From NCBI GenBank assembly GCA_002709915.1, contig PARF01000049.1, forward strand, positions 18,166 through 53,317: DNA of 35,152 bases. The letters are read 5' to 3'. The number at the start of each line of letters is the position of its first letter. The first letter of the stretch is position 1. This document shows positions 1 through 7,773 of this stretch, one piece after another. The notes beneath the pieces were generated by a model, which made no database searches, was not told the origin of the DNA, and saw only the letters and a list, made by a program, of their open reading frames with translations. The translations under genes were made by a program, and so were the position numbers. This DNA comes from Roseibacillus sp. (GTDB lineage: Bacteria; Verrucomicrobiota; Verrucomicrobiia; Verrucomicrobiales; Akkermansiaceae).

Positions 1-27
1 CAGGCCTCACAAACGGCAGAAATTTCC

Positions 28-64
28 AAGCCTTCCCTGCTGGAGCAGGGAAGGCTTTCTTATT
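28..64 (+). terminator. Rho-independent terminator of an upstream gene
   Basis: A perfect 13-bp stem (28-40 with 45-57) closes on a 4-base TGGA loop and is followed by a T-rich tail (TTCTTATTT). No gene is visible in bases 1-27, so it probably terminates a plus-strand gene lying to the left of the window. The perfect stem makes a chance structure unlikely. Confidence 0.85.
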
Positions 65-119
65 TCCTCGAATCCTCCCCGATTACCCGTCAAAAAAATT
101 TGGACTCCGCAGGATAAAG

Positions 120-554
120 GTGGCACACCCTCCTGCAAATAACGCCCGCATCCATATGCTCCAGAAAGGAATTCTTAATCCTCAAGTTCTAGACCTCATC
201 GCCAGAATCCGGCACACCAACACCCTCGTGATCTGCGACTGGGCGTTTCCTTACTGGAGGGAAATTGAAACGGTGGACCTTGCTCTTACCCAGGGTATTC
301 CGAATGTTCTCGATGTCCTCCATCTTCTCCAACCGAATTTCAAAGTTGGCCAGATCTGGCAGGCCGAAGAATTCCTCGCCACAAACCCGAAGGAAACAAT
401 CGCCGCTTTCGATCAGTGCTTTGCCTCGTTCTCGGAGGCCCGGGTCATTCGGGAGCCGCATCTGGAATTCAAGACCCGTGTCCCGGGAGCTGTTGGATTG
501 ATTCGCACGGGCGACCCTACTGCCTATGGCAACGTCATTTTAGAATCCGTCTAG
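120..554 (+). CDS. RbsD/FucU-family sugar mutarotase (D-ribose pyranase-like)
   Basis: Members of this family interconvert pyranose and furanose forms, or the anomers, of ribose or fucose so that a kinase, isomerase or dehydrogenase receives the correct form. The 144-residue product is family length. It shows the N-terminal KGILNP segment, the catalytic His32 in an RHTNTLVICD context with Asp40 (the same 8-residue spacing as His20/Asp28 of E. coli RbsD), the DLALTQGIP segment, and a C-terminal RTGDPTAYGNVIL motif with the conserved Tyr and Asn. The GTG start at 120 has an AGGA 5 bases upstream. The in-frame ATG at 156 has no ribosome binding site but would give the more usual N-terminus. The next gene is a zinc-type dehydrogenase, so a sugar-oxidation pair is plausible. 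Whether ribose, fucose or another sugar is the substrate cannot be told. Confidence 0.85.
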   Translation: MAHPPANNARIHMLQKGILNPQVLDLIARIRHTNTLVICDWAFPYWREIETVDLALTQGIPNVLDVLHLLQPNFKVGQIWQAEEFLATNPKETIAAFDQCFASFSEARVIREPHLEFKTRVPGAVGLIRTGDPTAYGNVILESV

Positions 555-659
555 CGGAGACGATCCCGCACCATGGATTGACCAGAAGCTCCGATTGAAC
601 CGAGGAATTCAGCTGAGGATTCAACGCAACAATTCTCTCTCCTGCGCCAAATCAAATTA

Positions 660-1688
660 ATGAAAGCTATCGAATTTACCCAGCCTGAGGTGATCACCAT
701 GATCGACCTCCCAGAGCCACCAGCGCCCGGCCCGGGAGAAGCCCTCGTGCGCACACATCGAATGGGGATTTGCGGAACCGATCTCTCAGGTTACCTCGGG
801 AAAATGCCCTTCTTTTCTTACCCTCGAATTCCCGGGCATGAACTGGGATTAGAAGTCCTCGCCTTGGGGGAAGGCGTAAGTCATCTTCAGATTGGGGATA
901 AGTGCTCTCTTGAGCCCTACGTCAACGACCCTTACTCAACCACGAGTAACAAGGGCAACAGCAACTGCTGCCCGGGGGTTCAAGTACTCGGTGTCCACTC
1001 TGATGGGGGCCTGCGTCCCCAGTGGATCTGCCCTGCCCGAAAGCTCCACCCCGGAAACGATCTTTCCTACGACCAGCTCGCGCTGGTTGAGACCCTCGCT
1101 ATTGGATATCACTCGGTCGTCCGGGCTAATCCCCAATCAAAAGAAACCGTCCTCGTCATTGGCGCAGGGCCCATCGGTCTGGCCGCCCTCGAATTCTTAC
1201 GCCTTAAAGATCTCAATGTCATCGTGATGGACATGGTAGAAAGTCGCCTTGAATTCTGCCGGGATCACCTCGGCGTAGACCATACGATCCTTTTCAAGCC
1301 AAATGGAGATCCCCTTTCAGAACTTCAAGAGATCACCGATGGAGAGCTTGCCAACATCGTCATCGATGCCACTGGAAGTGTCCACTCGATGTCGAGCTGC
1401 TTCGATTATGCGGCCTTCACGGGTCGCGTCATTTACGTAGGCATCACCACGGAGAATCTTTCATTTCCGCATGCTCCGGTTTTTCATCGACGGGAGCTGA
1501 CCCTCCTTGCCAGCAGAAATGCGCTTCCAGAGGATTTTGGCAAGATCATCGACCTCATCGCTTCAGGCGACATCAACACGGATATTTGGATTACTGACCG
1601 TCTCAACTTCGAGGATGTTCCTGCTGATTTCGCCGCTTTCACCGACACCGGACGAGGCACCGTCAAGGCTCTCATTGAGATCCCCTGA
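660..1688 (+). CDS. Zinc-type medium-chain alcohol/sugar dehydrogenase
   Basis: This 342-residue MDR-superfamily dehydrogenase resembles threonine, sorbitol and L-galactonate dehydrogenases. The catalytic zinc ligands are present: Cys38 in GICGTD, His60-Glu61 in PGHEL, and Glu144 in ALVETLAIGYH. The Rossmann motif VIGAGPIGL lies near 166-174. The structural-zinc lobe is degenerate: the four usual Cys positions read Asp90, Ser93, Ser96 and Cys104, while the flanking PY..N and NCC..VLGVH residues align well. The lobe therefore probably does not bind zinc. The start is ATG with no Shine-Dalgarno sequence. It follows the RbsD/FucU-like gene by 105 bp on the same strand, which suggests NAD(P)-dependent oxidation of a monosaccharide or sugar acid, but the substrate is unknown. 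Confidence 0.8.
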   Translation: MKAIEFTQPEVITMIDLPEPPAPGPGEALVRTHRMGICGTDLSGYLGKMPFFSYPRIPGHELGLEVLALGEGVSHLQIGDKCSLEPYVNDPYSTTSNKGNSNCCPGVQVLGVHSDGGLRPQWICPARKLHPGNDLSYDQLALVETLAIGYHSVVRANPQSKETVLVIGAGPIGLAALEFLRLKDLNVIVMDMVESRLEFCRDHLGVDHTILFKPNGDPLSELQEITDGELANIVIDATGSVHSMSSCFDYAAFTGRVIYVGITTENLSFPHAPVFHRRELTLLASRNALPEDFGKIIDLIASGDINTDIWITDRLNFEDVPADFAAFTDTGRGTVKALIEIP

Positions 1689-1737
1689 GGGATGACGACG
1701 TGACGATCCTGCACGATCCACAAAGACCCTGCCAAAT

Positions 1738-1766
1738 TTGACCAACGGCCGAGAGCCGTCTACAAT
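1738..1766 (+). promoter_or_regulatory. Predicted sigma-70 promoter for fxsA
   Basis: TTGACC (1738-1743) and TACAAT (1761-1766) are separated by exactly 17 bp, giving 5/6 matches in each box. Transcription would start near 1773, about 12 bases before the fxsA ATG. The spacer contains an inverted repeat (ACGGC at 1745-1749 and GCCGT at 1755-1759) that could be an operator. This is prediction from sequence only. Confidence 0.55.
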
Positions 1767-1784
1767 TCTGTCCTGAGAATCGTC

Positions 1785-2219
1785 ATGTTCCTTAAGCTTT
1801 TAACGATCTTTATTCTCGTGCCTATCTTGGAGCTGTCGCTCCTTCTTCGGATCGGGAGTAAAATTGGATTCGAAGCCACACTTGCCATCATCCTCCTGAC
1901 GGCATTCATCGGCGCGATTCTAACCCGGACACAAGGGTCAAGGGCTCTTTCAAACTTCCGGAATGCCCTCGCGGGGGGAAAGCTTCCTCATCGCGAAGCC
2001 CTCGATGGCCTACTGATCCTCCTTGCCGGCGCTGTTCTTCTCACCCCGGGTTTTCTGACCGACACCGCGGGTTTTCTTCTTCTTTTTGCTCCGACCCGTG
2101 CGGCAATTCGCAAGCGTTTGAGCACTTACCTGCAAAAACGAATTCAAATCATTCCTTCTGGTCCGCAGCAGAGTGGTCCCGGGCAAAAGTCCAGTGACAG
2201 CGACTTCATCGACGTCTAG
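1785..2219 (+). CDS. fxsA: FxsA-family inner-membrane protein
   Basis: This small (144-residue) membrane protein belongs to the FxsA family, named for suppressing F-plasmid exclusion of phage T7 in E. coli; its normal cellular role is poorly known. Visible features are an N-terminal hydrophobic segment with the family-typical ILELSLLLRIG run, a second membrane helix (about 28-48) ending near TRTQG, a third hydrophobic stretch containing LLTPGFLTD, typical of the family, and a basic/polar cytosolic tail after residue 105. A good promoter lies immediately upstream, so it is likely transcribed independently of the dehydrogenase. It ends 134 bp before the argH start. Confidence 0.88.
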   Translation: MFLKLLTIFILVPILELSLLLRIGSKIGFEATLAIILLTAFIGAILTRTQGSRALSNFRNALAGGKLPHREALDGLLILLAGAVLLTPGFLTDTAGFLLLFAPTRAAIRKRLSTYLQKRIQIIPSGPQQSGPGQKSSDSDFIDV

Positions 2220-2353
2220 GACGCCAATTCTAGCAGGTCCGGCTTTTGTCGCAACTTGACCTGTGGTCCCGCGTGTATCTTAAACGGGGAAGATTTACCG
2301 CAATACTCGCTGCTAGGCTTGCAAGTTTGTATCCTAAACCAGAAGCTCCGCTC

Positions 2354-3709
2354 ATGTGGAAGGGACGCTTCACACACCAAACTGCCGATCTGGTACAACG
2401 TTATGGAGAGTCTGTCTCCTACGATTGGCGGCTTTTCCCGCATGACATAGCGGGCTCCATCGCGCACGCGCGGGCACAGATGAATGCTAGTCTCCTCACC
2501 GAGGAAGAGTTCGCCCAGATTGAAAGCGGGTTGAGGGAGATTCAAAGGGAAATTGAAGCCGGCGAGTTCGAGTTCTCCAGTGAACTCGAGGACATCCATA
2601 TGAATATTGAGGCCGCTCTGACACGAAAAATCGGAGAAGCCGGATCCAAACTACACACCGCACGCAGCCGGAACGATCAAGTTGCGACGGACACGAGACT
2701 CTACTGCCGCTCCGCTATCGACGCAATCGTATCATTGAGCACTGGTCTGCAGAAGACCCTTTTGAAACAGTCAGAGAAGCACGCCGCTACGATCCTGCCT
2801 GGCTATACCCATCTTCAACGTGGGCAACCTGTGACGGCAGGACATCACCTTCTTGCCTATGTAGAGATGTTGGAAAGAGATAAGCAGCGCCTCACTGACT
2901 GCCGCAAACGCCTCAATGTCTGCCCTCTCGGCTCAGGCGCCCTGGCTGGCTCGACCATTAATCTTGATAGGAACGCCATCGCCCACGAACTGGGGTTCGA
3001 CGGGGTCACCACTAATTCGATGGATGCAATCGCAGATCGCGATTACATTGCTGAATTTCTTTTTGTTCTCTCTCTCCTCGGGGCTCACCTCTCGCGCTTC
3101 AGTGAGGACCTTATCCTCTGGTGTAGCACGGAATTCGGATTTGCGACACTGAGCGACAGACATACCACTGGGTCCTCTCTGATGCCCCAGAAAAAGAATC
3201 CGGATGTTTGCGAACTCACTCGAGGAAAAACCGGCCGGCTGGTTGGCAACCTTGTTGCACTTCTGACCGCACTGAAGGGCTTACCCCTCACTTACAACCG
3301 GGACCTGCAGGAGGATAAGGAACCTCTCTTTGACTCCGTCGAGACGCTCACTCTGGCTCTTGAAGTCAATGCTGAGATGGTCTCCTCGATGGATCTTCAA
3401 ATCGAGAATTGCCGCGAAGCGGCCCAAGACCCACTACTACTTGCTACTGATCTCGCCGACTACCTTGTCAGAAAAGGCGTTCCATTTCGTAACGCTCATG
3501 AACTTGTAGGTAAGGCAGTAGCATCCGCAGAGGAGAAAAACACCACGCTTGATGCTCTGGATCTCAGTCTTATTTCTGACCAATTCGGGAACGATGCAGG
3601 TGGTGTTTTCGACCTTGAAAGGGCACTGAGAGCACGCTCTAACCAAGGATCTCCATCTATTGAAAACGTGCTTGGAGAAATTCAACGGTGGAAGGCAGAC
3701 CTCGCTTAG
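2354..3709 (+). CDS. argH: Argininosuccinate lyase
   Basis: It cleaves argininosuccinate to arginine and fumarate, the last step of arginine biosynthesis, as a cytosolic homotetramer. The 451-residue product has the expected length. It shows HTARSRNDQV, the general-acid/base region GYTHLQRGQPVT, and the fumarase/aspartase-superfamily signature GSSLMPQKKNPD with the catalytic Ser loop. The ATG at 2354 was chosen because the protein then begins MWKGRF, as ArgH proteins do. The frame stays open upstream to a TTG at 2246, but those 36 residues look non-coding. No Shine-Dalgarno sequence is seen. No other arginine gene is nearby, so argH is unlinked from argG here. Confidence 0.96.
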   Translation: MWKGRFTHQTADLVQRYGESVSYDWRLFPHDIAGSIAHARAQMNASLLTEEEFAQIESGLREIQREIEAGEFEFSSELEDIHMNIEAALTRKIGEAGSKLHTARSRNDQVATDTRLYCRSAIDAIVSLSTGLQKTLLKQSEKHAATILPGYTHLQRGQPVTAGHHLLAYVEMLERDKQRLTDCRKRLNVCPLGSGALAGSTINLDRNAIAHELGFDGVTTNSMDAIADRDYIAEFLFVLSLLGAHLSRFSEDLILWCSTEFGFATLSDRHTTGSSLMPQKKNPDVCELTRGKTGRLVGNLVALLTALKGLPLTYNRDLQEDKEPLFDSVETLTLALEVNAEMVSSMDLQIENCREAAQDPLLLATDLADYLVRKGVPFRNAHELVGKAVASAEEKNTTLDALDLSLISDQFGNDAGGVFDLERALRARSNQGSPSIENVLGEIQRWKADLA

Positions 3710-3776
3710 GGTAAGCCCAGAATCTGTCATCATTCGCGAAAACTTTTCCAACCCCCAGCTGCTACCCCCTTAACAG

Positions 3777-4343
3777 ATGAAGTGCCTGTTGCCTGTTCAC
3801 ACACCATTAGTTCTTCTCATCGCTCTACCGGTTGCCCTGGTACTCAACGGGTGCGGCGGAGCAAGCAGGGAGACCACAAAACCTCTCCTGCCCTCTACTA
3901 CCGCCTACAATCCAGGATACGGCCCGTTCGATAAAAATGGCAACTACGTAGAGGCGTGGGCTGATAAGCCAGCAAGACAGCGAAATTGGGCCCGGCAGAG
4001 CATTGCCAGCAACATTCCCACTAGGAAACCCGTTACGACGCCATCACCTCCCGTCTCATCCCGGCCAGCACCGAAACCAGGTCCTGTCGTAGCATCAAGG
4101 CAAAAGACTGAATCAAAGCCACCAGTAGCATCCAGCCCCCCTCGGCCCAGACCTGCCACTCCGAAACCGGTCGTCCCACCGGCCGCAAAGCCAAAACCGA
4201 CAACACGCCATACTGTAGTCAAGGGCGACACCCTCTATTCTCTTGGCCGCCGCTACGGCACTTCCGTGGGTGCCATTCAAAGGGCCAACGGCATCAGCGG
4301 CTCCCTGATCAAAATCGGCCAAATCCTAAGGATTCCCCGGTAA
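3777..4343 (+). CDS. LysM-domain lipoprotein
   Basis: This 188-residue predicted lipoprotein has a hydrophobic N-terminus ending in the lipobox LNGC with lipidated Cys26. After a proline-, lysine- and threonine-rich linker (about 75-140) a single LysM domain fills the C-terminus (about 142-187: HTVVKGDTLYSLGRRYG ... IKIGQILRIP). LysM domains bind N-acetylglucosamine-containing glycans such as peptidoglycan, so the protein probably tethers the outer or inner membrane to the wall; the Pro-rich linker would span the periplasm. No catalytic domain is visible, unlike NlpD/LytM or amidase proteins. It is convergent with lgt, the enzyme that starts lipoprotein lipidation, with only 14 bp between the two stops. 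Confidence 0.88.
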   Translation: MKCLLPVHTPLVLLIALPVALVLNGCGGASRETTKPLLPSTTAYNPGYGPFDKNGNYVEAWADKPARQRNWARQSIASNIPTRKPVTTPSPPVSSRPAPKPGPVVASRQKTESKPPVASSPPRPRPATPKPVVPPAAKPKPTTRHTVVKGDTLYSLGRRYGTSVGAIQRANGISGSLIKIGQILRIPR

Positions 4344-4357
4344 TTCGAGCTTCCTGT

Positions 4358-5404
4358 TCACGTTACGGAGGCTTGGTCTGTCAGCGATCCTGTTTTCCCT
4401 TTCAAGCCTGCCACCAAGAAAGCTACTCCTATCACATACATGAAGATGGAGTAAAATTGACCCTTAGTCAGAATATCCTGAATCACCCATGCTGAATCTG
4501 GCTCGCGAAATTGTTCCGCAATGATTCGGAAGGTAGCGTAAAGAATAAAAAAGCTACCCGTAATTACCCCATGGCCAATTTGAGGAAGTCGCAGTCGGAG
4601 GAGAAGCAAAATAAGGAAGAGCAAAAACCCCTCAAGCAGAGCCTGATAGAGTTGGGATGGGTGGCGAACTTGCACATAGCCCGCAATGGCATCAATAATT
4701 GCCGGGTTTGCCCGACCAGCTTCAAGAACTCCCTCGAGGAGCTGCCCTTGTCCGGTCGACGGGCTTGAGAGGTAACGATCCCAGATCCCGTCAAGTTTTT
4801 CAGGATCCACCTCAACCGCATGTTTCATCGCAGCATGAAAATCCTCTTCTCGTCCAAGAAGCTCCTTTGGGAATTTCATCCCTACCGCTGCACCCGTCAC
4901 TCTCCCATAAAGCTCCCCATTTATGAAGTTGGCAAGGCGGCCAAAAAAGATTCCCAGAGGAGCAAAAATCACAAGACCGTCACCCACTCCAGTCCATGAG
5001 CATCTAGCACGACGGGCATAGAAATGGGTAAAAATAGTAAGGCCGAGAATTCCTCCATGACTGGACATCCCTCCTTTCCAGACCTGCAACATCACGAGGG
5101 GATTCTCCAGCACGTAGTGAACCCCGCTTTCGGGAATCATGTAAAAGGCAACATAGCCAAGTCGCCCTCCGAGAAAGACTCCGAAGAGGGCCGCATAAGC
5201 GATAAAGTCAGCTACTTTTTCAGGGCCAACCACCCAGAGTTTTCGGTGAGCAAGCCATCGCAAGCCAAAATAGCCTGCCACAAATCCCAGCAGATAAGCC
5301 AAGCCGTACCACCTTAGCGCGAACTTATCTGAAATCTCAAAAAGCTCCGGCTTGAGATTGTGCACCCAGACACCCAGCGTTTCCATGCCCCCCGGAAAGC
5401 TCAT
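4358..5404 (-). CDS. lgt: Prolipoprotein diacylglyceryl transferase
   Basis: It transfers a diacylglyceryl group from phosphatidylglycerol to the lipobox Cys of prolipoproteins at the inner membrane. The 348-residue multi-pass protein shows RWYGLAYLLGF at the first helices, His116 in MSSHGGILG, the family signature FFGRLANFINGELYGR (Arg156, Asn159, Glu164), and RHPSQLY with Arg247 before the last helices. It is longer than the E. coli enzyme (291 residues), with a hydrophilic insertion at about 183-245 between the signature and RHPSQ. The start may be Met1 or Met7; neither has a Shine-Dalgarno sequence. It lies 49 bp downstream of the M42 peptidase gene on the same strand and may share its transcript. 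Confidence 0.95.
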   Translation of the reverse strand: MSFPGGMETLGVWVHNLKPELFEISDKFALRWYGLAYLLGFVAGYFGLRWLAHRKLWVVGPEKVADFIAYAALFGVFLGGRLGYVAFYMIPESGVHYVLENPLVMLQVWKGGMSSHGGILGLTIFTHFYARRARCSWTGVGDGLVIFAPLGIFFGRLANFINGELYGRVTGAAVGMKFPKELLGREEDFHAAMKHAVEVDPEKLDGIWDRYLSSPSTGQGQLLEGVLEAGRANPAIIDAIAGYVQVRHPSQLYQALLEGFLLFLILLLLRLRLPQIGHGVITGSFFILYATFRIIAEQFREPDSAWVIQDILTKGQFYSIFMYVIGVAFLVAGLKGKTGSLTDQASVT

Positions 5405-5453
5405 GAACTATTGGGAAGAACTTGGAGGTCTATATGCGCTTTGCTTGTCACGG

Positions 5454-6530
5454 CTAGAGATATTTTACGAGATCAGAAACCTCCCCCGGGCCCAACCGCC
5501 GGATAAGTGCCACACTCAGGTCTACCATGGCTCTATAGTCCGCGATATCGATGATGCTGTTATGTGAATGGATGTAGCGAGCGGGAACTCCCAGCACCAC
5601 ACTTGGCACCCCTTCTCCGGACAGATGCATTTCACCTGCGTCCGTCCCCCCACCTCTACGGACAGCGCGCTGAAATGGAATATTTTCCTCCTGCGCGGTT
5701 GTGATCGCAAGATCGGCCAGCCTTGGATTCATCACTGCGGTGGGATCGTGCATTCTAATCTGCACCCCAGCTTCGACGGTCGCTTGCGATTCATCCTTCT
5801 GGAATCCGGGAGTATCGTCGGCAGGAGTGCCTTCCAGAATAATCGCAACATCAGGTCGGGCGTGGCGGGCCAGAGTTTTGGCTCCACGTAAACCCAGCTC
5901 TTCTTGGACGCTACCGGCAAGCAAAACCCGGTTACCACTTTTCTCTGATGCCAATTGCTGACCGGCCTCTACCACTGCAGACATGCCAACCCGATTATCA
6001 AAAGCCTTGGCGACAAAACGCCCTTTACGGCCCATAGGTTCAAAATTCGTTCTTGGAGCAATTGGATCCCCAAGTTGAATACCCATGTCTTCAACCTCTT
6101 CTTTTGAAGTCGCCCCAATATCAACAAACATGCTTTCGAGTGGCATCACCTTCCCTCGTTCCGCCTGAGGGAGAAAATGGGGAGGTTTCGATCCCACAAC
6201 CCCTACAATTTTTTCACCACTCCTTGTTTTCACCACCAACTGCTGAGCCAGCACAACATGGGACCACCAGCCTCCTACCGCAATCATCCTGAGAAACCCT
6301 CCGGGGGTGATTGATTGCACCCGAAACCCAACTTCGTCCATATGAGCCTCGAGCAAGACTCGAGGCCCTTCTCCTCCCATGTCACATACCACAGATCCCG
6401 TCCGGTCAGAGGAAAACTGGCCCAACCCTTCAAGCTGCTCAACAAACAGGGCGCGGACTTCGCTTTCGAATCCTGGTGGCCCGTGGGCTTCCGTGAACTG
6501 TTTTAGCAGCGTCTCAGAATTTGTCGGCAT
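5454..6530 (-). CDS. M42-family metallo-aminopeptidase (glutamyl aminopeptidase/FrvX type)
   Basis: Cytosolic M42 enzymes form dodecameric TET particles that trim peptides left by the proteasome-like proteases. The 358-residue protein has all recognisable active-site residues of the family: His63 in EAHMDEVG, bridging Asp178 in KAFDNRVG, Glu210-Glu211 in VQEELGLRGA, acidic Glu233 in ILEGTP, and His321 in RYIHSHN. A GGGTDAGEMHLSGEGVPS segment is typical of the C-terminal half. The frame is open another 95 codons upstream (to 6815), but that part overlaps the divergent aroF region and is low in coding character, so the Met at 6530 was chosen. Metal type (Zn or Co) and substrate preference cannot be read from sequence. 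Confidence 0.92.
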   Translation of the reverse strand: MPTNSETLLKQFTEAHGPPGFESEVRALFVEQLEGLGQFSSDRTGSVVCDMGGEGPRVLLEAHMDEVGFRVQSITPGGFLRMIAVGGWWSHVVLAQQLVVKTRSGEKIVGVVGSKPPHFLPQAERGKVMPLESMFVDIGATSKEEVEDMGIQLGDPIAPRTNFEPMGRKGRFVAKAFDNRVGMSAVVEAGQQLASEKSGNRVLLAGSVQEELGLRGAKTLARHARPDVAIILEGTPADDTPGFQKDESQATVEAGVQIRMHDPTAVMNPRLADLAITTAQEENIPFQRAVRRGGGTDAGEMHLSGEGVPSVVLGVPARYIHSHNSIIDIADYRAMVDLSVALIRRLGPGEVSDLVKYL

Positions 6531-6709
6531 GGACGAGAGAGTAGAAGGCCGCCCGTGGCACGGAAGGGAAAAGTGATTTACTCCAGAGCGGAGTTTGAGC
6601 GCCCTGCCTCTTTCCTCTTTTTTTCGTGGACTTGCGGGTTCGCTGGGGCTCTTTTCCTCAAGGGCGGCCGACGTTTCCACGCCCGCTGCCTCGGCGAAGT
6701 CTCTTCTAC

Positions 6710-7759
6710 ATGAGCCCAAATCCACAAGTCGCTGATCTTCACGTCGTCCGGAATATTCCGCTGCCGTCACCAGCTTTGGTCCTGTCGGAGATTCCCCGTG
6801 ACAAGCAACAGGCAATCTTCGTCGCGCAAAGCCGAAAAACTATTCGCGATATTCTCAGCGGACAGGATCAGCGCCTTCTGGTTATCGCAGGACCTTGCTC
6901 TATTCATGATACTCAGGCCGGCCTCGAATATGCTGAACGCTTTCGCACACTGGCTCACGAGCTGAAAGACCGCCTCTACCTTGTCATGAGAGTCTACTTC
7001 GAAAAGCCACGAACTACAATTGGCTGGAAGGGGTTGATCATGGACCCGGACCTCGACGGAACGGATAACATCCCGCGAGGTCTCACCCTTGCCCGTGAGT
7101 TCCTCCATGAAGTAATCGCCCGGGAGATCCCGACTGCGACCGAGCTTCTGGATCCGATCACTCCTCAATACATTGCCGACCTGATCAGCTGGTCGGCTAT
7201 CGGGGCAAGAACAAGTGAGAGTCAAACGCATCGTCAGATGGCCTCGGGCCTCTCCATGCCGATTGGATTCAAGAACACGATAAGTGGTGACCTTAATGCT
7301 GCTATCAATGCCATCGGCGCAGCGACCAAGCCACAAACATTTCTGGGCGTTTCTGAAGAGGGCATCGCTTCTGCGGTTTCAACATCAGGAAACCCCGACT
7401 GCCACGTCATCCTTCGCGGTGGTGAAAACGGTCCTAATTACCATCAGGACAGTGTGCGATCAGCACTAACTCATATTGAACAGGCTGGCTTTCACCCCTC
7501 CCTGATGATCGATGCCTCCCACGCCAACTGTGCAAAGGATCACCAAAAAATGCCTGCTGTTTTTGAAGAGATAGTTCGCCAGAGAGCCGAGGGAAATGCC
7601 GGGATTGCGGGGGCTATGCTGGAGAGTAATTTAGTGGCCGGAAATCAGTCCTTTCCAAGACCGATTGCAGATCTAACCTATGGTCAGTCTATCACAGATA
7701 GCTGTATCGACTGGAAAACGACCGAAAGACTTCTTCGCTCTGCAGCGAACGCTCTTTAG
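6710..7759 (+). CDS. aroF: 3-deoxy-7-phosphoheptulonate (DAHP) synthase, class I
   Basis: It condenses phosphoenolpyruvate and erythrose-4-phosphate to DAHP, the first committed step of the shikimate pathway. The 349-residue product belongs to the AroF/G/H (E. coli-type) class. The metal-binding Cys63 lies in GPCSIHD, the substrate loop RVYFEKPRTTIGWKGL contains Arg94, Lys99, Arg101 and Thr102, and SESQTHRQMASGLSMPIGFKN-type and DASHANC-KDH segments carry the remaining ligands. The N-terminal extension that holds the feedback site in AroF/G/H is present, so control by an aromatic amino acid is likely, but which one cannot be told; the symbol is generic. The ATG at 6710 gives the canonical N-terminus. 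No other aro gene is in the window. Confidence 0.95.
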   Translation: MSPNPQVADLHVVRNIPLPSPALVLSEIPRDKQQAIFVAQSRKTIRDILSGQDQRLLVIAGPCSIHDTQAGLEYAERFRTLAHELKDRLYLVMRVYFEKPRTTIGWKGLIMDPDLDGTDNIPRGLTLAREFLHEVIAREIPTATELLDPITPQYIADLISWSAIGARTSESQTHRQMASGLSMPIGFKNTISGDLNAAINAIGAATKPQTFLGVSEEGIASAVSTSGNPDCHVILRGGENGPNYHQDSVRSALTHIEQAGFHPSLMIDASHANCAKDHQKMPAVFEEIVRQRAEGNAGIAGAMLESNLVAGNQSFPRPIADLTYGQSITDSCIDWKTTERLLRSAANAL

Positions 7760-7773
7760 GGCCGCAGGGCATA

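Noticed and set aside
2246-2353. Upstream extension of argH from a TTG start
   Set aside because: The extra 36 residues have no similarity to ArgH and no ribosome binding site; ATG at 2354 gives the usual N-terminus.
6580-6615. Short ACTCC/GGAGT hairpin before the DAHP synthase gene, considered as an attenuator
   Set aside because: The stem is only 5 bp, it is not followed by a U run, and no leader peptide rich in aromatic codons is seen.
6531-6815. Upstream extension of the M42 peptidase by 95 codons
   Set aside because: It runs into the divergent DAHP synthase gene and lacks M42 similarity; the family N-terminus begins at 6530.
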